Below, in pieces: positions 49,411 to 57,638 of a stretch of DNA of 64,000 nucleotides (positions within the stretch are counted from its first letter, which is position 1; each line of letters starts with the position of its first letter). The position numbers were made by a program, and so were the translations under genes. The DNA is from JACVRW01 sp963803245 (GTDB lineage Bacteria; Actinomycetota; Thermoleophilia; Solirubrobacterales; Thermoleophilaceae): the NCBI GenBank assembly GCA_963803245.1, contig CAWDLI010000005.1, positions 1 to 64,000 on the forward strand, written 5' to 3'. The notes beneath the pieces are model-generated. The model ran no database searches. It had not been told where the DNA came from and saw only the letters and a program-made list of their open reading frames with translations.

Positions 49411-49967
49411 CGCACGAAGATCGAGCTCACCCAGAGCACCATCGACAGGGTGGTGGAGATGTACGCCACCGGCATCGAAACGAAGAAGATGCCCGAGAAC
49501 ACGAGTCCGAGCCGCCTGCCGAACGGCTGCGCCAGGTGCCCGCGGTGCTGTTGCACGAAGGCCCGGCGTCGCACGTAGACCGCCATCGCCCAGTTCGTGA
49601 GCGACGCCAGCCCGATCGTGGCGGCGAAGACGGCGGCCGCCTCGGGCACCTCCGAGTAGTCGCTCAGCAGGTTGGTCGAGAAGGGCACCATGGCGATCAG
49701 CGCCAGGAACAGCAGGTTCATCGCCATGAGCGGGCCGTCGAACCGCTCAACCACCTCGAACAGGCGGTGGTGGACGATCCAGAACCGCCCGACGAGCGCG
49801 AACGAGAGGGCGTAGGCGCCGAGCGGCGTGATCAGGTCGTCGAGGCTCGACGCGAGCTCCGAGTCGGGAACCGTGGGAACCTCGATGTTCAGGACGAGCA
49901 GCGTGATCGCCACCGCCATCACCCCGTCCGTGAAGGCGATGATCCGCGAGGGGTCGGAGTGCTCCAC
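49362..49967 (-). CDS. TMEM175/DUF1211 family potassium channel-like protein
   Basis: A 201-residue six-helix membrane protein. The family signature FTDGVMAVAITLLVLNIEVP (about 12-31) in the first helix is present; FSD-type residues form the pore lining in characterised TMEM175 channels. Further hydrophobic segments lie near 46-66, 80-98, 110-128 and 150-190. Bacterial TMEM175 homologues are potassium-permeable tetramers; whether this one conducts is inferred. GTG at 49967 is used, with no strong ribosome site. The last 49 bp overlap the glycosyltransferase gene end. Confidence 0.85.
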   Translation of the reverse strand: MEHSDPSRIIAFTDGVMAVAITLLVLNIEVPTVPDSELASSLDDLITPLGAYALSFALVGRFWIVHHRLFEVVERFDGPLMAMNLLFLALIAMVPFSTNLLSDYSEVPEAAAVFAATIGLASLTNWAMAVYVRRRAFVQQHRGHLAQPFGRRLGLVFSGIFFVSMPVAYISTTLSMVLWVSSIFVRYPLRLVAGRVDETSP

Positions 49968-50056
49968 GCAGGCAGCTAAGCCCGGCGGCCGGATGGACTG
50001 ACGGGTTTCGCGCCCACCCCCTGGGCGTAGATCCCGACAGTCTCGCTTCGAGGGGG

Positions 50057-52108
50057 CTAGCCGGCCAGCGCGTCCACGGCCAGCGCGCCGTGCTCGTGCA
50101 CGAGCACCGGGTTCAGCTCGATCAGGCCGAGCCCCTCGGCCAGCAGCAGGTCGCCGACCGCGGCGCCGAGGCGCGCCGCGGCGCCCATGTCGAGCGGCGT
50201 GCGGCCGCGCGCGCCGGTGAGCAGGCCGGCGCCGCGCAGCGAGCGCAGCGCCACCTCGACCCGCTCGGGCGTGGCCGGCAGAGGCACCACGGCCACGTCG
50301 TCGTGGAGCTCCGTCCAGACGCCGCCGAGGCCCACCACGAGCGCGGGCACCACGGCGTCGCGGCGGGCGGACACCAGCAGCTCGAGGCCGGGCGGCTCCA
50401 TCCGCTCCACGAGCACGGCGGCGCTCTCCACCCCGAGCGCCACGAGCCGGCGGTAGGCGGCGCGCACGTCCTCTGGGCTGCGCAGGTCGAGTGCGAGCGC
50501 GCTCAGCTCGCTCTTGTGCATGAGCGTGGGGGCGGAGAGCTTGAGTACGAGCGCGGGGCCCAGATCCTCCATGGCGCCCGCGGCGTCCTCCTCGCCGGTG
50601 GCCAGGCGGCCATCAACCACGGGCACCCCGGCCGAGCGCAGCAGCGCCTTGGCCTCGTGCTCGGCGAGCGGGAGCCGCCCGTTCGCGCCGGTGGCGGCAG
50701 CCGCGGCGATCGCGCGCAGGCGCGCCGGGTCGGCCGCGGGCAGGCGCAGCGCCGCTGCGCAGACGAGGCCGGTGCGAAGCCCGGCGACGGCCGGTATCCC
50801 GGCGTCGGCGAAGCGCGCGGCCGCCTCGTCGTCGAGCAGCTCGGGGAGGGTGGAGGACACCATCACCGGCACTGGGCTGGCGGCGGCGCCGGCGTGGATC
50901 CCCTCGCGCACCGCGGCCCACGACTCAGCCGCCGCGCCCTGGATTCCCACCGGCTGGTCGTACAGCACCAGCATCTGCTCGATCGCGGGGTCCGCGGCCA
51001 CGGTGGCCACGATGTCGCGAAGTGTCTCGACCTCGCCCCAGATCAGCGCCGTGTAGTCGAGCGGGTTGCCGACCGTGGCGGCGTCGGGGAGGAGCTCGCG
51101 GAGCCGCTCGGCGGTGGCGGGGGAGAGCGGGGGGAGGTCGAGCCCGTTGCGGGCGCAGTAGTCGGCCGCCAGCGCGGAGTCCCCGCCCGAGCAGGTGAGC
51201 ACGGCGAGGCCGCCACCCTCGGGGCTCCGCGGGCGCGCGGCGGGGACGGCCTGGGCCTTGGCCAGCTCGAGCAGCTCGTGCACGTCCTCCGCCCAGGCGG
51301 CGCCCGCCTCCTCCACGAGTGCGCGGAACACGCGCTGGTCGCCGGCCACGGCGCCGGTGTGTGCCGCCGCAGCGAGCGCGCCGGCCCGCGAGGAGCCGAC
51401 CTTGAGCACTGAGACCCCCACGCCGCGCTCCGCGCATTCGGCCAGCGCGAGCGCCAGCCGGGCGCCGTCGCCGTCGGCCTCCAGGTACACGGCGATCGAC
51501 CCCACGCCCTCCTCGCGAGCGAGCTGCGCGATCCACTCGGCCGGGTCGAGCGCCGCCGAGTTCCCGCACGAGATCACGGTGTGCAGCCTCAGCCCGCGGA
51601 GGGTGGTGAGGGTGTTCACCGCCACGTTGCCGCTCTGCGACACCAGTGCCACCCGCCCGGGCTCGAGCGGGCGCAGCGCGTCGCCCCAGAGCGCCACGCG
51701 CTCGTGCAGGGCCACGATCCCGTTGCCGTTGGGGCCGCACAGGGGCAGCCCGTGGCGGTGGGCCGCCTCCACCAGCTCGCGCTCGAGCGCGGTGCCCTGC
51801 GCGATCTCGCCGAAGCCTGCGCCGTAGACCACCGCGCCGCCGCAGCCGATCGCGCCGGCCTCCTCCACCACAGCGGCCACGCCCGCGGCCGGGATCGCGA
51901 CGACCACGGCGTCGGGCGGCTCCGGCAGGTCGGACAGCGACGGGAAGCACGGCACGCCGTGCGCCTCGTCGCGGCCTGGGTTCACGCCCCAGACGGTGCC
52001 CGGGTAGCCGAGCGCGGCCAGGTTGAGCAGCGTCTCGCCGGAGTACGACCCCGGACGATCATTGGCTCCGACGACCGCGATCGTCCGCGGGTGAAGCAGG
52101 CGCTCCAC
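50057..52108 (-). CDS. ADP-forming acyl-CoA synthetase (acetate-CoA ligase type)
   Basis: A 683-residue protein that couples an acid, CoA and ATP (ADP-forming), or runs in reverse. Domains in order: CoA-binding (about 1-130, with IAVVGANDRPGSYSGETLLNL), succinyl-CoA-ligase-like (about 150-290, GRVALVSQSGNVAVN and the phosphohistidine region AAAAHTGAVAGDQ), and a C-terminal ATP-grasp domain (about 480-683) with LKLSAPTLMHKSELSAL and VVGLGGVWTELHDDVAVVPLP. The family includes acetyl-CoA synthetases and several pathway-specific ligases; specificity is not visible. GTG at 52108 overlaps the acyl-CoA dehydrogenase stop by one base (TAGTG), so they are coupled. Confidence 0.9.
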   Translation of the reverse strand: MERLLHPRTIAVVGANDRPGSYSGETLLNLAALGYPGTVWGVNPGRDEAHGVPCFPSLSDLPEPPDAVVVAIPAAGVAAVVEEAGAIGCGGAVVYGAGFGEIAQGTALERELVEAAHRHGLPLCGPNGNGIVALHERVALWGDALRPLEPGRVALVSQSGNVAVNTLTTLRGLRLHTVISCGNSAALDPAEWIAQLAREEGVGSIAVYLEADGDGARLALALAECAERGVGVSVLKVGSSRAGALAAAAHTGAVAGDQRVFRALVEEAGAAWAEDVHELLELAKAQAVPAARPRSPEGGGLAVLTCSGGDSALAADYCARNGLDLPPLSPATAERLRELLPDAATVGNPLDYTALIWGEVETLRDIVATVAADPAIEQMLVLYDQPVGIQGAAAESWAAVREGIHAGAAASPVPVMVSSTLPELLDDEAAARFADAGIPAVAGLRTGLVCAAALRLPAADPARLRAIAAAAATGANGRLPLAEHEAKALLRSAGVPVVDGRLATGEEDAAGAMEDLGPALVLKLSAPTLMHKSELSALALDLRSPEDVRAAYRRLVALGVESAAVLVERMEPPGLELLVSARRDAVVPALVVGLGGVWTELHDDVAVVPLPATPERVEVALRSLRGAGLLTGARGRTPLDMGAAARLGAAVGDLLLAEGLGLIELNPVLVHEHGALAVDALAG

Positions 52109-53313
52109 TAGTGGAGGGTGCGCTCCACGCCGCGGCGCTCCAGCGCGCGCGCCACGATCAGCCGCTGGATCTCGCTGGTGCCCTCCCAGATGCGGTCAAC
52201 GCGCAGCTCGCGGTTGAAGCGCTCGGCCACGTTGGTCCGCATGTATCCGCGCCCGCCGAAGATCTGCACGGCGCGGTCGGCGCACCGGCAGGCCGCCTCG
52301 CTCACGAACAGCTTCGCCATCGACGCCTTGGCGTGCACGACCTTGGGGTCGGCCCCGGCGTCGGCGAGTCGCGCCACCTCGAGGGTGAGCAGCCGGCCGG
52401 CCGCGGCGTCGGCCGCCGAGTCGGCCAGCGGGAAGGACACGCCCTGGTAGTCGATCAGGCGGTTGCCGCCCTGCTCGCGGTCGATCGCCCAGGCGGTGGT
52501 CTCCTCGATCAGGCGCCACATCGAGCCCACGCCGCGCGCGGCGATGCCGAGCCGCTCTTCGGTGAACCAGGCGCGCTGGAGGTCGTCGCCGCCGCCCACG
52601 CCGCCTACCACGGCGTCCTCGGGCACCTCCACCCCGGTGAAGCGGATCGTCGGGTGCCCGTGCGGATAGGTGTGCGTGAAGGGCGGGTCGTCCACCATCT
52701 CGATGCCGTCGCTGTCGCGGTCGATCAGGAACAGCGTGGGCTGCTCCTCGCCGTCCACGAGCGCCTTGGCCATCACGATGTAGACGGAGGCCACGTCGCC
52801 GTAGGTCACGAACCACTTCTCGCCGTCGATCACCCAGCCGCTGTCGGTGCGGCGCGCGGTGGTCTGGATGCGCGACGGGTCGGAGCCGGCGTCGGCCTCC
52901 GTGACGGCGTACGCGTCGTGGAGCTCGCCGCGGAGGGCGGGGCGCAGGTAGCGGTCGATCTGCTCCGGCGTGCCGCTGGCCAGCACGTTGTAGGCGCCGG
53001 GCATGTGCCACGACAGGGCGTTGGTGGAGCGGCCGAGCTGCTCCTCCACCAGGAACCACTCGGTCTTCGTCCAGCCCTGCCCGCCGTACTCCTCGGCGTG
53101 GAGGCCGCCGGTGAGCCGCGCGTCGAGGGACTCGCGCTTGATGCGGTCGTGCAGCTCCTGAGGGATGTCCCCGCCGGCGCGCTCGGCCAGCTCCTCGTTC
53201 GGGATCAGCACCTCATCCACGAAGCGCCGCGCGCGGTCGCGCAGCTCCAGCTGCTCGGGCGTGAAGTCGGCGGCGGTGGTGGTGAGGGCCGGGGCGGCCG
53301 GGCTGATTGTCAT
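52108..53313 (-). CDS. Acyl-CoA dehydrogenase
   Basis: A 401-residue FAD flavoenzyme that forms a 2,3-double bond in an acyl-CoA. Substrate and flavin motifs are DAYAVTEADAGSDPS (about 132-146) and KWFVTYGDVASVYIVMAK. GGRGYMRTNVAERFNRELRVDRIWEGTSEIQRL (about 354-386) is the C-terminal hallmark with the catalytic Glu of EGTSEIQ. Length and order are normal. The start overlaps the preceding small ORF stop by 4 nt (ATGA). With the acyl-CoA synthetase it would activate and oxidise a short or substituted carboxylic acid. The acid is unknown; context hints at a betaine-derived or branched acid. Confidence 0.92.
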   Translation of the reverse strand: MTISPAAPALTTTAADFTPEQLELRDRARRFVDEVLIPNEELAERAGGDIPQELHDRIKRESLDARLTGGLHAEEYGGQGWTKTEWFLVEEQLGRSTNALSWHMPGAYNVLASGTPEQIDRYLRPALRGELHDAYAVTEADAGSDPSRIQTTARRTDSGWVIDGEKWFVTYGDVASVYIVMAKALVDGEEQPTLFLIDRDSDGIEMVDDPPFTHTYPHGHPTIRFTGVEVPEDAVVGGVGGGDDLQRAWFTEERLGIAARGVGSMWRLIEETTAWAIDREQGGNRLIDYQGVSFPLADSAADAAAGRLLTLEVARLADAGADPKVVHAKASMAKLFVSEAACRCADRAVQIFGGRGYMRTNVAERFNRELRVDRIWEGTSEIQRLIVARALERRGVERTLH

Positions 53314-53645
53314 GCGGGTCCTCCCTTTCTTATTCCCGGAAGTCCGAGCTTGAGTTGGTCGTGGTTGTGGATCACGTCGAGCACCAGAGCGCGTGCGCTC
53401 TCGAGCTCAGGGTTCACGGGGGCCTCGCGTGCGAGCGTCCCCGCCTCCTGCAGATATGCGGCCCAGGCGCGCCGGCTTCCGCGGGTCACGAGGCGCTCCG
53501 CACGGGTGCGCTCCACCTCCACCGCGGCGGCGCTGGGGACGCCGCCGGTTCGCAATGCGGCGACTGCCTCGGGCAGCTCGCGCTCGGGTTCCGGGGTGAT
53601 GGAAAGCCATGCGTGGCGGGCGCCGAACTGACCCACGAAGGGCAT
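53310..53645 (-). CDS. Small hypothetical protein heading an acyl-CoA operon
   Basis: A 111-residue protein I do not recognise. It has LSITPEPERELPEAVAALRTG (about 14-34), an alpha-rich centre with VERTRAERLVTRGSRRAW and a tail LVLDVIHNHDQLKLGLPGI. No cofactor motif or signal peptide is present. ATG at 53645 is immediately next to, and slightly inside, the operator-like dyad. It overlaps the acyl-CoA dehydrogenase start by 4 nt. It could be a small accessory or regulatory subunit. Confidence 0.6.
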   Translation of the reverse strand: MPFVGQFGARHAWLSITPEPERELPEAVAALRTGGVPSAAAVEVERTRAERLVTRGSRRAWAAYLQEAGTLAREAPVNPELESARALVLDVIHNHDQLKLGLPGIRKGGPA

Positions 53646-53666
53646 GTTATCATGCGACTGATCACA
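53645..53666. promoter_or_regulatory. Operator-like dyad between two divergent catabolic operons
   Basis: Arms TGTTATCA (53645-53652) and TGATCACA (53659-53666) match at 7 of 8 positions as an inverted repeat with a 6-nt spacer. It lies between the acyl-CoA operon and the Rieske operon. The TetR regulator encoded as the second gene of the Rieske operon is the best candidate ligand-responsive binder. Confidence 0.6.
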
Positions 53667-53683
53667 AAGTCAGGAGCGGGTGA

Positions 53684-54793
53684 ATGGCGACGGTAGAGCG
53701 GAAAACCACGAGTGCTGCGCTTCCCGCGCGCCTCTACCGCGACCCGGAGGTGCTCGAGGTCGAGCGCCGGCGCATCTTCGAGCGCACCTGGCAGCTGGCC
53801 GGGCACGTGTCGCAGCTGCCCGGGCCTGGCACCTACCTAACCGCGAAGGCCGGCAGCCAGCCGGTGCTGGTGCTGCGCGACGGCGAGGGCGAGCTGCGCG
53901 CCTTCCGCAACGTCTGCCGCCACCGCGGCTCGCGCCTCCTCGAGGGCTCGGGCGAGTGCGGCAAGGCGATCCGCTGCCTCTACCACGGCTGGACCTACCG
54001 GCTCGACGGCGAGCTGATCGGCGTGCCCGAGGCGCGCAGCATCCCGGACCTCGACAAGTCCACGCTCGGCCTGTTCCCGGCGCGGGTGGAGGCCGTCGCC
54101 GGCCTCATATTCGTGAACCTCGACCCGCATGCGACGCCGCTTGCGGAGCAGGTGGCGGGGCTCCCGGAGCGCATGGCGCCGTACGAGATCGAGAAGCTCG
54201 AGCCGCACACCCCCTACGACGGCACCCAGCCGGCCAACTGGAAGATCGCCGTCGACAACTACCTCGAGGGGTACCACGTGCCGATCGCCCATCCCGGGCT
54301 GATGCGACTCCTCGACTACAAGCACTACGACGTCGAGGTGCACGACAACTGGGTCTGGTTCGAGGCGCCGCTGCGCGACAAGCCGTCCGGCAACAAGATG
54401 GAGCGCATCTACCAGCGCCTCGTGTCGCCGATGCCCGGCCTCGGGGAGGCGGACAGGCGCGTCTGGCGCTTCGTGTTCATCTATCCGAACACGACGATCG
54501 ACCTCTATCCCGACCTCGTCTGGACCTGGAAGATCGACGCCGACGACGCGCTCACCACGCGAGACACGGCCTCGCTCTACCGCCATCCGGACGCCTCGCT
54601 GCGCACGCGACTGGCCCAGCGCGTGAACTACCGGGTCAACAAGGTGGTCGGCGACGAGGACTTCGCCCTCGTGCAGAACGTGCAGGCGGGAATCGAGACG
54701 CGCGGCTGGGAGCCCGGCCCGCTGTCCGGGCGCGAGGCCGCTGTGGCCTGGTTCGCCGACCGCATCCGAGCCGACCTCGGCGAGGACGCTTGA
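53684..54793 (+). CDS. Rieske [2Fe-2S] oxygenase alpha subunit
   Basis: A 369-residue aromatic-ring-hydroxylase-type alpha subunit. The Rieske cluster is bound by CRHRG (about 79-83) and CLYHGW (about 99-104), the standard CxH/CxxH spacing. The mononuclear iron histidines are in DNYLEGYHVPIAHPGL (about 191-206, His198 and His203), with the aspartate expected in the C-terminal half. The size and layout resemble quaternary-amine demethylases (glycine betaine or carnitine oxygenases) and choline monooxygenase; the N-terminal helix AALPARLYRDPEVLEVERRRIFERTWQL is typical. No reductase subunit is adjacent. AGGAG precedes the ATG. Confidence 0.88.
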   Translation: MATVERKTTSAALPARLYRDPEVLEVERRRIFERTWQLAGHVSQLPGPGTYLTAKAGSQPVLVLRDGEGELRAFRNVCRHRGSRLLEGSGECGKAIRCLYHGWTYRLDGELIGVPEARSIPDLDKSTLGLFPARVEAVAGLIFVNLDPHATPLAEQVAGLPERMAPYEIEKLEPHTPYDGTQPANWKIAVDNYLEGYHVPIAHPGLMRLLDYKHYDVEVHDNWVWFEAPLRDKPSGNKMERIYQRLVSPMPGLGEADRRVWRFVFIYPNTTIDLYPDLVWTWKIDADDALTTRDTASLYRHPDASLRTRLAQRVNYRVNKVVGDEDFALVQNVQAGIETRGWEPGPLSGREAAVAWFADRIRADLGEDA

Positions 54794-55416
54794 GCGCCAC
54801 CGTCGAGCCGACCCTCGGCGCGCGCGAGCGGATCCTCGCGGCGGCCGTCGAGCGCATCGCGAGCGACGGCATCGACGACGTGCGCATAGCGCGCATCGCG
54901 ATGGACGCCGGGGTCTCGACCTCGCTCGTCCATTACCACTTCGAGACGCGTGACGCCCTCCTCGAGCAGGCGCTCGAGTACTCGTTCGAGCTGGCCGGGG
55001 ACGTGCGCATCGGGGACGGGGAGGACGACCCGCCCGACCACACGCGCCGGCTGGCCGCGATGGTCGACCAGTGCCTGCCCTACCCGGGCGCGCTCGAGCG
55101 CGACTGGATCCTGTGGGTGGAGCTGTGGCTGCGCGCGGTGCGCCGCCCGCAGCTGCGGCCGACCGCCGAGCGGCTCTACGCGCGCATGCACGTCTGGTTC
55201 TCCGACGCGATCGCCGCGGGGATCGAGGCGGGGGAGTTCCGGGCCGAGGCGGACCCGGGCCGCACCGCCGACCGCGTGCTCGCGATGTGCGACGGCTTCG
55301 GCGTCCGCGCGCTTCTCACCGAGCTGTCGCTCGACCGGGCGCGCGCAGACGTCTGGGCCTTCCTGGCGCACGAGCTGGGGCTTGACCCCCGCATGCCAGG
55401 CCAGGTCCCGCGTTGA
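54790..55416 (+). CDS. TetR family regulator with a TTG start
   Basis: A 208-residue TetR-type regulator. The helix-turn-helix is ARERILAAAVERIASDGIDD then RIARIAMDAGVSTSLVHYHFETRDALL (about 12-58). The C-terminal bundle (DWILWVELWLRAVRRPQLRP) resembles the TetR_C_6/BetI-like subgroup, which includes betaine regulators; this link is inference. TTG at 54790 is the only in-frame start near the conserved N terminus and overlaps the Rieske stop as TTGA. It probably controls both divergent operons through the dyad at 53645-53666. Confidence 0.85.
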   Translation: MSATVEPTLGARERILAAAVERIASDGIDDVRIARIAMDAGVSTSLVHYHFETRDALLEQALEYSFELAGDVRIGDGEDDPPDHTRRLAAMVDQCLPYPGALERDWILWVELWLRAVRRPQLRPTAERLYARMHVWFSDAIAAGIEAGEFRAEADPGRTADRVLAMCDGFGVRALLTELSLDRARADVWAFLAHELGLDPRMPGQVPR

Positions 55417-56594
55417 GCCCCGACGTCGTCGTGGTGGGCGCCGGCACGGTCGGCGGCTGGGCGGGCTGGTTCGCCAGCCGGATCGGCGCCCGCGTGACCG
55501 TGCTCGAGCGCCACACGGCCGGGCAGGGCGCGTCGAGCAGGGCCGCGGGGATCGTGCGCGCCCAGGGCGGCACGCCCACGGCGGTCGCGCTCGGGCGCTG
55601 GACGATCGACTTCTACGAGCGCCAGCGCTCGATGATCGGCACCGACTCGGGGTTCCGCCGGCTCGGGTACCTGCTGCTGGCGCGCACGGACGCCGAGGCT
55701 TCCGAGGCGAAAGCGCGGGTGGCGATGCAGCAGGCCGAGGGCCTGGAGGTCCGCTGGGTGGAGCCCGAGGAGGCGGTGGCGCTCAACCCGACGCTCGCGC
55801 CCCACGGGTTCGTGGGCGCCACCTACTGCGCGATCGAGGGCTGCATCGACCCGCCGCGCAACGTGCGCGCCTACGTGCTCGCGCTCCAGCAGGCGGGGGT
55901 GGAGCTGCGCGAGCGCTGCGAGTGCGAGGAGCTGCTTGTGGAGGACGGGCGCGTGGTGGGCGTGCGAGCGGCCGGCGAGACGATCGCCTGCTCGCGCGTG
56001 ATCCTCACGGGCGGGCCCTCGCTGCGCGAGACCGCCCGGCGGCTCGGCTTCGACGTCTTCGCGGGCGGTGCGCGTCACCAGGTCGCGGTCACCTCGCCCC
56101 ACGAGGCCTTCGCGGGCGAGCCGCTGCCGATGGTCTTCGACGTGGGCGCCGGCATCTACTGGCGCCAGGAGGAGGACGGGCTCCTGTTCGGCTGGAGCGA
56201 CCCGGACGAGCGCCCCGGCGAGGCCCGCGAGGTGAGCTTCGAGTACCTGGAGCGGGTCCGCGCCCGGCTTGCCGAGGATGTGCCTGTCACGGCGGGTCTC
56301 GGCCTGCGCAAGGTCTGGGCGGCGACGATCGACTACACGCCGGACCACCTGCCGATCCTCGCCTCGCCGGTCGAGGGTCTAGTGATCGCGAGCGCGGCGG
56401 GCCACGGGATGATGTGGGGCCCGGCCGTCGCGCGCGCCGCGGCGCAGCTCGCGCTCACCGGCGCCACCGACGTGGCGGACGTGTCGGAGCTCGGCCTCGA
56501 CCGCTTCGACTCCGAGGGCCGCTCGCGGCTGTCCACCGACCCGATAGCACTGCCGTTCCCAGCCGAGGCGGAGGACGCTCCCGCTCAGAGTTAG
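55413..56594 (+). CDS. FAD-dependent oxidase (DAO superfamily), TTG start
   Basis: A 393-residue FAD-binding oxidoreductase. The dinucleotide fold opens DVVVVGAGTVGGWAGW (about 4-19, GxGxxG) and VTVLERHTAGQGASSRAAGIV (about 28-48) completes the flavin site. The C-terminal TIDYTPDHLPILASPVEGLVIASAAGHGMMWGP (about 306-338) is typical of sarcosine/dimethylglycine or D-amino acid oxidase-like enzymes. It might oxidatively demethylate an N-methyl product made by the Rieske oxygenase, but this is inference. TTG at 55413 overlaps the TetR stop (TTGA), the second such junction in a row. It is followed by an O-methyltransferase gene 9 nt later. Confidence 0.86.
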   Translation: MSPDVVVVGAGTVGGWAGWFASRIGARVTVLERHTAGQGASSRAAGIVRAQGGTPTAVALGRWTIDFYERQRSMIGTDSGFRRLGYLLLARTDAEASEAKARVAMQQAEGLEVRWVEPEEAVALNPTLAPHGFVGATYCAIEGCIDPPRNVRAYVLALQQAGVELRERCECEELLVEDGRVVGVRAAGETIACSRVILTGGPSLRETARRLGFDVFAGGARHQVAVTSPHEAFAGEPLPMVFDVGAGIYWRQEEDGLLFGWSDPDERPGEAREVSFEYLERVRARLAEDVPVTAGLGLRKVWAATIDYTPDHLPILASPVEGLVIASAAGHGMMWGPAVARAAAQLALTGATDVADVSELGLDRFDSEGRSRLSTDPIALPFPAEAEDAPAQS

Positions 56595-56603
56595 GATCTG
56601 CCG

Positions 56604-57623
56604 ATGTCCGAACAGACGCAGGTCACCCCCGAGGGAATCATGCAACTGGGCCTGGGGTTCTGGGGCTCGAAGACGCTGCTCAGCGCCGCCGAGCTCGGCG
56701 TCTTCACGGAGCTGGCGGAAGCCGGCGCCCTCGACGCGGAGGCGCTGCGCGAGCGTCTCGGGCTCCATCCCCGGAGCGCGACCGACTTCTTCGACGCGCT
56801 CGTGGCCCTCGGCATGCTCGAGCGGGACGAAGGGCGCTACTCCAACACTCCCGAGACCGAGCTGTTCCTCGACCGTGCCAAGCCCTCGTACGTCGGCGGC
56901 ATCCTCGAGATGGCCAATGCGCGCCTGTATCCCTTCTGGGGATCGCTGACGGAGGGCCTGCGGACCGGATCGCCTCAGAACGAGGTGAAGGCGGGCGGGG
57001 ACTTCTTCGCTGAGCTCTATGCCGACCCCCCGCGGCTCGCGCAGTTCGCGCGGGCGATGAGCGCGATCAGCATGGGCGCGGGCCAGGCGATCGCGTCCAA
57101 GTTCCCCTGGGGAGAGCGCTCCACGGTGATCGACATCGGTTGTGCGGAGGGGGCCGTGCCGGTGCAGGTCGCTCTCGCGCACGAGCACATCACGGGCGGG
57201 GGCTTCGACCTGCCGCCGCTCGAGCCGATCTTCGGCGACTTCGTCGCGGCCTTCGGGCTCTCCGAGCGGCTCTCGTTCACCGGCGGGGACTTCTTCAGCG
57301 ATCCGCTGCCGTCGGCCGACGTGCTCGTGATGGGTCACATCCTCCACGACTGGGACATGGACGAGAAGCAGTTGCTGCTGCGCAAGGCCCACGAGGCGCT
57401 GCCGGACGGCGGTGCGCTGATCGTCTACGACGGGGTCATCGACGACGACCGGCGCCAGAACGCGTTCGGCCTGCTCATGAGCCTGAACATGCTCATCGAG
57501 ACGCCGGGCGGGTTCGACTACACCGGGGCCGACTGCCAGGAGTGGATGACGGCGGCGGGCTTCCGCGAGACCTACGTCGAGCCCCTGGTCGGGCCCGACT
57601 CGATGGTCGTCGGAATCAAGTAG
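56604..57623 (+). CDS. O-methyltransferase, hydroxyneurosporene/ASMT type
   Basis: A 339-residue SAM-dependent methyltransferase with an N-terminal winged dimerisation domain (about 12-85, LLSAAELGVFTELAEAGALDAEALRERL and RSATDFFDALVALGMLERDEGRYSNT). The SAM motif is TVIDIGCAEGAVPVQVALAH (about 173-192), and GHILHDWDMDEKQLLLRKAHEALPDGGALIVYD (about 240-272) is the catalytic His/Asp-containing region of this family. The substrate is unknown, possibly a small phenol or alcohol. It is 9 nt after the FAD oxidase stop and ends 15 nt before a convergent gene. Whether it belongs to the same pathway is unclear. Confidence 0.88.
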   Translation: MSEQTQVTPEGIMQLGLGFWGSKTLLSAAELGVFTELAEAGALDAEALRERLGLHPRSATDFFDALVALGMLERDEGRYSNTPETELFLDRAKPSYVGGILEMANARLYPFWGSLTEGLRTGSPQNEVKAGGDFFAELYADPPRLAQFARAMSAISMGAGQAIASKFPWGERSTVIDIGCAEGAVPVQVALAHEHITGGGFDLPPLEPIFGDFVAAFGLSERLSFTGGDFFSDPLPSADVLVMGHILHDWDMDEKQLLLRKAHEALPDGGALIVYDGVIDDDRRQNAFGLLMSLNMLIETPGGFDYTGADCQEWMTAAGFRETYVEPLVGPDSMVVGIK

Positions 57624-57638
57624 CCCCGCGCCCGCCCC

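Noticed and set aside
2546..54793. One regulon of the betaine-type importer and the Rieske operon
   Set aside because: They are 50 kb apart and I could not find the 53645-type dyad near the importer operon.
54950..57013. A 687-codon plus-strand frame
   Set aside because: It runs over the TetR, FAD oxidase and methyltransferase genes in a different frame with no recognisable domain.
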